Below are positions 59,257 to 64,000 of a stretch of DNA of 64,000 bases, one piece after another. The DNA is from Saccharothrix deserti (lineage in GTDB: Bacteria; Actinomycetota; Actinomycetes; Mycobacteriales; Pseudonocardiaceae). Both the position numbers and the translations under genes were made by a program. Positions within the stretch are counted from its first letter, which is position 1, and every line of letters begins with the position of its first letter. The stretch is from contig NZ_VKAB01000024.1 in the NCBI RefSeq assembly GCF_009769385.1, positions 140,083 to 204,082 of the forward strand, written 5' to 3'. The notes beneath the pieces were generated by a model. The model saw nothing but the letters and a program-made list of their open reading frames with translations, was not told the origin of the DNA and ran no database searches.

Positions 59257-60504
59257 GTGAAGCGCTCGACGATCGCGGTGTTAACCGTGTTGCTCCTGCT
59301 CCCGAACGTGGCGTCCGCGTCACCGCGTCCGACGTGGATCGGGGCGTGGGCGACATCGCCCACCACCGTGCCCGCCTCGGACACGACGACGTTCGAGAAC
59401 CAGACCCTGCGGCAGGTCGTGCACCTCAGCGTCGGCGGCGGCACGGTCCGGGTGCGGCTGTCCAACGAGTTCGGCACGCAGCCGCTGGTCGTGGGGGAGG
59501 CCCACGTCGCACGCCGGGCGGGCGCCGGTTCGGCGGTCGAACCCGGCAGCGACCGGCGGCTCACGTTCGGCGGGCGCGCGTCCGCCACCCTGCCGCCCGG
59601 AACACCCCTGCTCAGCGACCCGGTGGCGCTGCCAGTGGCGGCCGACTCCGACCTGGTGATCAGCATCCACCTGCCGCGGCGCACGGCCGCGAACACCGTG
59701 CACGCCTTCCCCTTCCAGGACGGGTACGTCGCGGCGGGCAACGTCACCGGGCACACCGACATCACCCCGACCGCCGTGCTCGGCAAGTGGCACTTCCTCA
59801 CCGGCGTCAGCGTCACGGGCGAGCGCGGGTCGACCGTGGTGGCGTTCGGCGACTCCATCACCGACGGCGCGGTGACCACGCGCGGCGCGAACCGGCGCTG
59901 GCCCGACGTCCTCGCCCGCCGCTTCCAGGACGACCGGCGCCTGCGGCACCTGGGCGTGGTCAACGCGGGCATCAGCGGCAACCGCCTGCTGCACGACCCC
60001 AACCCGCCCGCGGGCCACCCGGCGGAGACCTACGCGATCTACTTCGGCCAGGCCGCGCTGCGCCGCTTCGACCGCGACGTCCTCGCCCAGCCGGGCGTCG
60101 GGCACGTCGTCGTGCTGCTCGGCGTCAACGACCTGGGGCACCCCGGCACCGACGCGCCGGAGTCGGAGAAGGTGACCGCCCAGGACATGATCGACGCCCA
60201 CCGGCAGCTGATCGCCCGAGCGCACGCCCAGGGGCTGCGCATCTACGGCGGCACCATCACCCCGTTCAAGGACGACACGCTGGGCTTCTACAGCCCCGAG
60301 AACGAAGCCGCACGCCAGGTGGTCAACCGCTGGATCCGCACCAGCGGCGAACACGACGGCGTCGTCGACTTCGACCGAGCCGTCCGCGATCCGAACCAGC
60401 CCGACCGGCTGCTGCCCGCCTACGACAGCGGCGACCACCTCCACCCGAACGACGCCGGCATGGCCGCGATGGCCGCCGCCGTGCCCCTGCGCCTGTTCCG
60501 GTGA
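59257..60504 (+). CDS. Secreted SGNH/GDSL-family hydrolase
   Basis: The product has 415 residues with a signal peptide ending ASAS. An N-terminal beta domain (ENQTLRQVVHLSVGGGTVRVRLSNEFG) is followed by the SGNH core: FGDSITDGAVTT (Ser), NAGISGNRL (Gly), LLGVNDLGHPG (Asn) and GDHLHPNDAGM (Asp-His). The order is as in actinomycete secreted esterases often found with deacetylases. Removal of acetyl groups from polysaccharide would fit the neighbour, but the substrate is not shown. Confidence 0.87.
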   Translation: MKRSTIAVLTVLLLLPNVASASPRPTWIGAWATSPTTVPASDTTTFENQTLRQVVHLSVGGGTVRVRLSNEFGTQPLVVGEAHVARRAGAGSAVEPGSDRRLTFGGRASATLPPGTPLLSDPVALPVAADSDLVISIHLPRRTAANTVHAFPFQDGYVAAGNVTGHTDITPTAVLGKWHFLTGVSVTGERGSTVVAFGDSITDGAVTTRGANRRWPDVLARRFQDDRRLRHLGVVNAGISGNRLLHDPNPPAGHPAETYAIYFGQAALRRFDRDVLAQPGVGHVVVLLGVNDLGHPGTDAPESEKVTAQDMIDAHRQLIARAHAQGLRIYGGTITPFKDDTLGFYSPENEAARQVVNRWIRTSGEHDGVVDFDRAVRDPNQPDRLLPAYDSGDHLHPNDAGMAAMAAAVPLRLFR

Positions 60505-60511
60505 CCACCGC

Positions 60512-60548
60512 GTGCGGGGCCACCCACCGCACCCGGGCGGCCCCGCAC
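60512..60548. terminator. Terminator between convergent genes
   Basis: GTGCGGGGCC and GGCCCCGCAC form a perfect 10-bp stem around 17 bases, eight bases after the GDSL stop and before the DUF6510-like gene end. Confidence 0.75.
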
Positions 60549-60564
60549 CCACCGGGAACCGCGA

Positions 60565-60852
60565 TCAGCCGGGCAACGGGAAGTGCAGCGAGGTGGCGCC
60601 CTGCAGGTCGAGCCAGGCGGCGGTCGGTGTGCGGTTGAAGCGGAGCACCACGGCCGCGCAGCCCGGACAGCGGGCCACCAGCGCCGGCGCCCGGCCGTAG
60701 ACGCGCAGCGCCGCCACCGGGCCCGTCGCGCCGCACGACGTGCAGCGGGCGCGGGCGGTGGTGATGTCGACGGCGAAGACCTCGGTCAGGGGACCGGCCA
60801 GTGCGTTGCCGTCCACGACCTGGCCGAGGTCGCCGTCCGTGCCGTTGCCCAT
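60565..60852 (-). CDS. DUF6510-like small zinc-ribbon protein
   Basis: The product has 95 residues. VVDGNALAGPLTEVFAVD precedes two CxxC knuckles, CTSCG and CPGCA, as in DUF6510. It starts one base after the reductase stop. Recurrent linkage with the sulphite-oxidase-like and reductase genes suggests a role in their assembly or electron transfer, not shown experimentally here. Confidence 0.75.
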   Translation of the reverse strand: MGNGTDGDLGQVVDGNALAGPLTEVFAVDITTARARCTSCGATGPVAALRVYGRAPALVARCPGCAAVVLRFNRTPTAAWLDLQGATSLHFPLPG

Positions 60853-60853
60853 G

Positions 60854-61342
60854 TCAGCCTCCGCTGGGTCCGAAGCGCTCGGTCTTGACGCGGTGCGGGT
60901 CGTGGCCGAGCGCGACGCGGAACGGGACCCGGCTGCCGGCGGCGCGGCGGGCCCGCACCATGGCCATCAGCGGGACGATGCCGGACCCGCCTGCCACGAG
61001 GAGCACGGGCGCCTGGTCGGTCGGGCGCCAGACGAACCAGCCGCCGACGGGGCCCCTGATCTCCACCGGGTCGCCGACGGACAGGCCTTCGACCAGGTAG
61101 GACGACACCTCGCCGTCCGGGACGAGTTGGACGGTCAGCCGCACCTCGTCACCGTCCGCCGGCGCGGCGAGCGAGTAGCTGCGCTGGGCGCGGTAGCCGT
61201 CCTCGGCGGTCAGCCGCACGTCGACGTGCTGGCCCGCGAGGTGCCCCGGCCAGTCCGGCACCCGGAACACCAGCGTGCGGGCGGTGGGGGTTTCGTCGGT
61301 CGTGCCGACCAAGGTGGCGACCCGCCAGGCCAACCGGCCCAT
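60854..61342 (-). CDS. FAD-binding reductase lacking most of its NAD domain
   Basis: The product has 162 residues; the start overlaps the upstream stop (ATGA). The FAD domain is complete, with RSYSLAAP (flavin) and VLLVAGGSGIVPLMAMVRARR. Just after VPFRV the sequence jumps to ALGHDPHRVKTERFGPSGG, which is the normal C-terminus of this family. Usual members have about 230-250 residues, so 70-80 residues of the pyridine-nucleotide domain, including its CGPTGF-type motif, are missing in frame. It cannot be a normal NAD(P)H reductase unless the missing part is supplied elsewhere. Confidence 0.8.
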   Translation of the reverse strand: MGRLAWRVATLVGTTDETPTARTLVFRVPDWPGHLAGQHVDVRLTAEDGYRAQRSYSLAAPADGDEVRLTVQLVPDGEVSSYLVEGLSVGDPVEIRGPVGGWFVWRPTDQAPVLLVAGGSGIVPLMAMVRARRAAGSRVPFRVALGHDPHRVKTERFGPSGG

Positions 61343-61938
61343 CAGTCGCCCTGGTACCGCTGCTCGCGCCATGGATCACCGTAGTCGTGGTAGCCGAGGG
61401 TTTCCCAGAAGCCGGGCTCGTCCTCCAGCCCGAGCCGGAGGCCGCGCACCCACTTCGCGGACTTCCACAGGTACAGGTGCGGCACGAGCAGCCGGGCCGG
61501 ACCGCCGTGCTCGGGGGTGAGGTCGTCGCCGTCGTAGCGGTAGGCGAGCCAGGCCTGGCCGTCGAGCAGGTCCTCCAGCGGCAGGTTCGTGGTGTAGCCG
61601 CCGTAGGAGTGGGCCACCGCGTAGTCCGCGGCGGTGTCGACGTCGGCGAGCAGCGTGTCGAGCGAGACGCCCTGCCAGGTGGTGCCGAACTTGGACCAGC
61701 GGGTGACGCAGTGGAGGTCCACGGTGACCGTCTCGGCGGGCAGGGCCATCACCTCCCGCCACGACCAGTGGTGCTTCGCGCCGGTCTCGGTGGTGATGGT
61801 GAACTCCCAGCGGTCGTGCGTGACCCGCGGGGTCGGGCCGGCGGACAGCACCGGGAAGTCCTCGGTCGGGTACTGGCCGGGCGGCAGGTCCGCGGCCGGT
61901 CTGGGTCGGCCGCGAAAACCGGGCGACACGATTGCCAC
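61342..61938 (-). CDS. Sulphite-oxidase-like molybdopterin oxidoreductase
   Basis: The product has 198 residues; GTG 61938 follows AGAGGAG at seven bases. GTG 61971 would add 11 residues. The Mo-cofactor domain is recognised by DRWEFTITTETG, WSWREVMALP, the Mo-ligand Cys in DLHCVTRWSKFGTTW, YGGYTTNLPLEDLLDG and LYLWKSAKWVRGLRL. No Tat signal is visible, so it is cytosolic. With the flavin protein and the DUF6510-like protein it would form a small electron-transfer unit. Substrate unknown. Confidence 0.87.
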   Translation of the reverse strand: MAIVSPGFRGRPRPAADLPPGQYPTEDFPVLSAGPTPRVTHDRWEFTITTETGAKHHWSWREVMALPAETVTVDLHCVTRWSKFGTTWQGVSLDTLLADVDTAADYAVAHSYGGYTTNLPLEDLLDGQAWLAYRYDGDDLTPEHGGPARLLVPHLYLWKSAKWVRGLRLGLEDEPGFWETLGYHDYGDPWREQRYQGD

Positions 61939-62036
61939 GTCGCGCTCCTCTCTCGCCGCGTGCAGGGACACCGTACGAGCAGGGCGGGCGGAACGCGATT
62001 CCCGGCGATCAGCACCGCACGGGCGAAGGCGTCTTC

Positions 62037-62052
62037 CGGAAATGTGTTTCCG
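62037..62052. promoter_or_regulatory. Inverted repeat upstream of the second alginate-lyase-like gene
   Basis: CGGAAATGTGTTTCCG has perfect 6-bp arms around TGTG and lies 89 bases before the start. The GAAA-N4-TTTC arms are the same as in the TAGAAAGCGGTTTCTA sites, but the core lacks the central CG. Confidence 0.45.
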
Positions 62053-62141
62053 CCAAATGTGTTATCCGCCGCCGGGCGACTCCGTCTCCTGATCGTGAGC
62101 CCTGTTCGTCCTCGGGCGAACGACGATCGAGGAGAGTCTTG

Positions 62142-63515
62142 ATGGAGCACGGACTGTCACCGGAGCGGGACGCTGCGCTGATCGGCCGCCGCCGGTTGCT
62201 GAAGGCCGCGTTCGCGGTCGGCGCGGCGGGCGTGGTCGGCGTGGGGTGCGGGTCGGCGGTCGGTGGCGCACCGGTGTCGCCCTCGTCGACCGGCGCCACC
62301 ACGGGCACCACCAGCGCCGTCGGTCTGACCGGCTCCGCGGCGACCGCACCCAGCTCGGCCTCGCCGACCACGACGACCACCACGGCGGCGACGACCACCG
62401 GGCCCACCGGCCTCGTGCACCCCGGTCTGCTGCACACGCAGGCGGACCTGGACCGGATGGCGGCCAAGGTGGCGGCCGGCGCGCAACCGTGGGCGGCGGG
62501 CTGGGACAGGCTCACGGCCAACCCGCACGCCCGGAGCACGTGGCGAGCCAGCCCGCAGGCGACGGTGTACCGCGGCAGCGGCCACCCGGAGAACTACGCG
62601 AAGTTGTACAACGACATCCACGCCGCCTACCAGAACGCCCTGCGGTGGAGGATCACCGGCGACACCCAGCACGGCGACGCCGCCCGCGACATCCTCAACG
62701 CCTGGTCGGCGACGCTCAAGACGATCGACGGCAGCGCGGACCGGTACATCGCCGCCGGTGTCTACGGCTACCAGTTCGCCAACGCGGCCGAGCTCATGCG
62801 CGATTACCCGGGTTTCGAGCTGGCGCGGTTCCAGAACATGATGCTGGGCGTCTTCTACCCGCTCAACAACCGGTTCCTGATCGAGCACAACGATGCGTAC
62901 ATCACCAACTACTGGGCGTCCTGGGACCAGCTGACCTACGCCTCGGTGCTGGCCATCGGCATCCTGTGCGACGACCGCGGGAAGGTCGACCAGGCGATCG
63001 AGTACTTCAAGACGGGCGCGGGCATGGGATCGATCCGGAACGCCGTCCCGGTGCTGCACCCCGGCGGTCTCGGTCAGTGGGTCGAGTCGGGCCGCGACCA
63101 AGGGCACGCCACCCTGGGCATCGGACTGACCGCGGCATTCTGCGAAATGGCCCACAACCAGGGTTTCGACATGTACGGGTACGACGACAACCGGTTCCTG
63201 GCCGGCGCCGAGTACGCCGCGAAGTACAACCTCGGCCAGGACGTGCCCTACGCCCCGTTCACCTGGAAGAAGGGCACGCCCAACGGCTGGTCCGGCCAGG
63301 AGACGTTCACCGCCGCCTCGCCGAACGCTCGCGGGAACGTACGCCCGGTCTGGGAGATGATCTACCACCACTACGTCGGCCGGAAGGGGCTGTCCGCGCC
63401 GAACGTCGCGGCGATGGCGGCACAGCACCGCGCGGAAGGGGGCGGCGGCGACTACGGCCCCAACAGCGGCGGTTTCGACCAACTGGGGTTCGGCACCCTG
63501 GCCTACACCCGCTAG
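62142..63515 (+). CDS. Alginate-lyase-family protein with Tat/lipoprotein signal
   Basis: The product has 457 residues from ATG 62142 with GAGGAGAG upstream. The N-terminus has a twin-arginine signal (GRRRLLKAAF) and a lipobox-like VGVGC, so it may be a Tat-exported lipoprotein. A 60-residue Ser/Thr/Gly linker follows. The catalytic toroid matches the enzyme at 29748 almost motif for motif (LLHTQADLDRMA, NDIHAAYQNALRWRITGD, DAYITNYWASWDQL, ESGRDQGHATLG, GGGGDYGPNSGGFD). It would act at the cell surface while 29748 is released. The stop TAG coincides with the edge of an IS element. Confidence 0.82.
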   Translation: MEHGLSPERDAALIGRRRLLKAAFAVGAAGVVGVGCGSAVGGAPVSPSSTGATTGTTSAVGLTGSAATAPSSASPTTTTTTAATTTGPTGLVHPGLLHTQADLDRMAAKVAAGAQPWAAGWDRLTANPHARSTWRASPQATVYRGSGHPENYAKLYNDIHAAYQNALRWRITGDTQHGDAARDILNAWSATLKTIDGSADRYIAAGVYGYQFANAAELMRDYPGFELARFQNMMLGVFYPLNNRFLIEHNDAYITNYWASWDQLTYASVLAIGILCDDRGKVDQAIEYFKTGAGMGSIRNAVPVLHPGGLGQWVESGRDQGHATLGIGLTAAFCEMAHNQGFDMYGYDDNRFLAGAEYAAKYNLGQDVPYAPFTWKKGTPNGWSGQETFTAASPNARGNVRPVWEMIYHHYVGRKGLSAPNVAAMAAQHRAEGGGGDYGPNSGGFDQLGFGTLAYTR

Positions 63516-64000
63516 TGCCGCATCAGGCAACGTTCGCCCTGTTGACGACTGCGCGTAGGTGTTCGTCCCGGGCGTGTTTGTTTCGCCAGATGATGTAGCG
63601 GCGGATCATGCTGCCCTGCTCTTTGTGGCTGGGGTGGTCGGTGCCGTCGAGGGTGAAGTAGCGCAGGGCCGTGAACTGGGCCTCGATGCGGTTGAGCCAC
63701 GACGAGTTGGTCGGGGTGTAGGCGATCTCGACGTTGTTGGCCTCGGCCCACTCGCCCACGCGCCGGTCGACCCTGGTGGTCAGGTGCGGGGCGTAGTTGT
63801 CGCACACGATCGCCAGGCGGACCGTCGGCGGGTGCAGCGTGCGCAGGTAGCGGCAGAACTCCAGGAACTTCGTCCGGTTCTTGGTTTTCTTGATGTGGCC
63901 GTAGAGCTTGTCCGCGGCCAGGTCGTAGGCGGCGAACAGGTGCCGGACCCCGTGCGGGCGGGTGTAGGTCGCCCGCCGCCGGGGTCTGGGCCCGCGGTCG
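63515..64000 (-). mobile_element. IS630-family element, one end only
   Basis: IS630/Tc1 elements insert at TA. The lyase stop is TA (63513-63514) plus G, and GTGCCGCATCAGGCAACGTT (63515-63534) is the probable terminal repeat. The transposase runs from just inside this end to the window edge. The other end lies outside. Confidence 0.7.
63523..63999 (-). CDS. IS630-family transposase, C-terminal part
   Basis: The frame is open to the window edge. It shows the DDE core of IS630 transposases: THGVRHLFAAYDL-like sequence upstream, then a LAIVCDNYAPHLTTRV strand with the second Asp, and YTPTNSSWLNRIEAQFTAL with the catalytic Glu. The N-terminal HTH half lies outside the window. Nothing in this part is broken, so the element may be active. 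Confidence 0.87.
   Translation of the reverse strand, partial: DRGPRPRRRATYTRPHGVRHLFAAYDLAADKLYGHIKKTKNRTKFLEFCRYLRTLHPPTVRLAIVCDNYAPHLTTRVDRRVGEWAEANNVEIAYTPTNSSWLNRIEAQFTALRYFTLDGTDHPSHKEQGSMIRRYIIWRNKHARDEHLRAVVNRANVA

Overview
The window is very GC-rich and densely coded, with GTG and TTG starts and many 1-8 base stop/start overlaps. This points to an actinomycete. A PknG/GlnH/GlnX set, DUF6292- and DUF6510-like proteins, a CebR-type operator and many secreted carbohydrate-active enzymes suggest the Pseudonocardiaceae (Saccharothrix/Lentzea/Actinosynnema relatives). That placement is inference from gene content. I see no tRNA, rRNA, CRISPR array or replication origin.

Layout. (1) 3-296: tail of a methyltransferase. 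(2) 361-8530: a signalling/conflict-type cluster. A cytosolic trypsin-like protease, a PknG-type kinase, a VWA protein and a trypsin-co-occurring (CU044_2847-like) protein form a tightly coupled + strand operon, convergent with a GlnX-GlnH sensor pair. (3) 8788-14359: an NCS2 permease with two compensating frameshifts, a CBM2 + SGNH carbohydrate esterase behind a CebR-like box, a relic of an XRE/MmyB regulator, a DUF2236 oxygenase-like protein and an epoxide-hydrolase-like protein.

(4) 14409-30965: a polysaccharide-utilisation locus with a GH43, a 1540-residue secreted multidomain protein, an alpha/beta hydrolase, a sugar ABC importer, a GH36, a LacI regulator, a 2-hydroxyacid dehydrogenase and a Tat-exported alginate-lyase-like enzyme. 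Several promoters share an operator-like motif, TAGAAAGCGNTTTCTA. (5) 31142-32678: a DUF3048 lipoprotein and a methyltransferase. (6) 32721-44236: a second locus. A LacI regulator is followed by twin perfect palindromes and an apparent six-gene operon of clan GH-A enzyme, GH36, binding protein, two permeases and a paralogous clan GH-A enzyme. Neither importer has an ATPase gene here. Actinobacterial sugar importers commonly share a distant MsiK-type ATPase.

(7) 44302-46853: a scar of four truncated or frameshifted genes. (8) 46922-52012: a malonate-use operon (matR-type regulator, matC, matB, AccD-AccA-like fusion) with two operator-like palindromes. (9) 52014-60504: a secreted EEP-family protein, a MarR-DsbA-MBL-SnoaL group, DUF6292, a YbdK-type ligase, a membrane protein, a polysaccharide deacetylase and a GDSL hydrolase. 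(10) 60565-64000: a molybdopterin oxidoreductase operon whose reductase lacks its middle, a second alginate-lyase-like protein, and an IS630-type element inserted at that gene's stop codon and running off the window.

The most unusual structures are the chain of overlapping seven-codon ORFs before the CU044_2847-like gene, the protease fused to a P-loop-less NTPase-like region, the two self-contained LacI loci with paired glycosidases, and the 27.2 kb palindromic repeat element.
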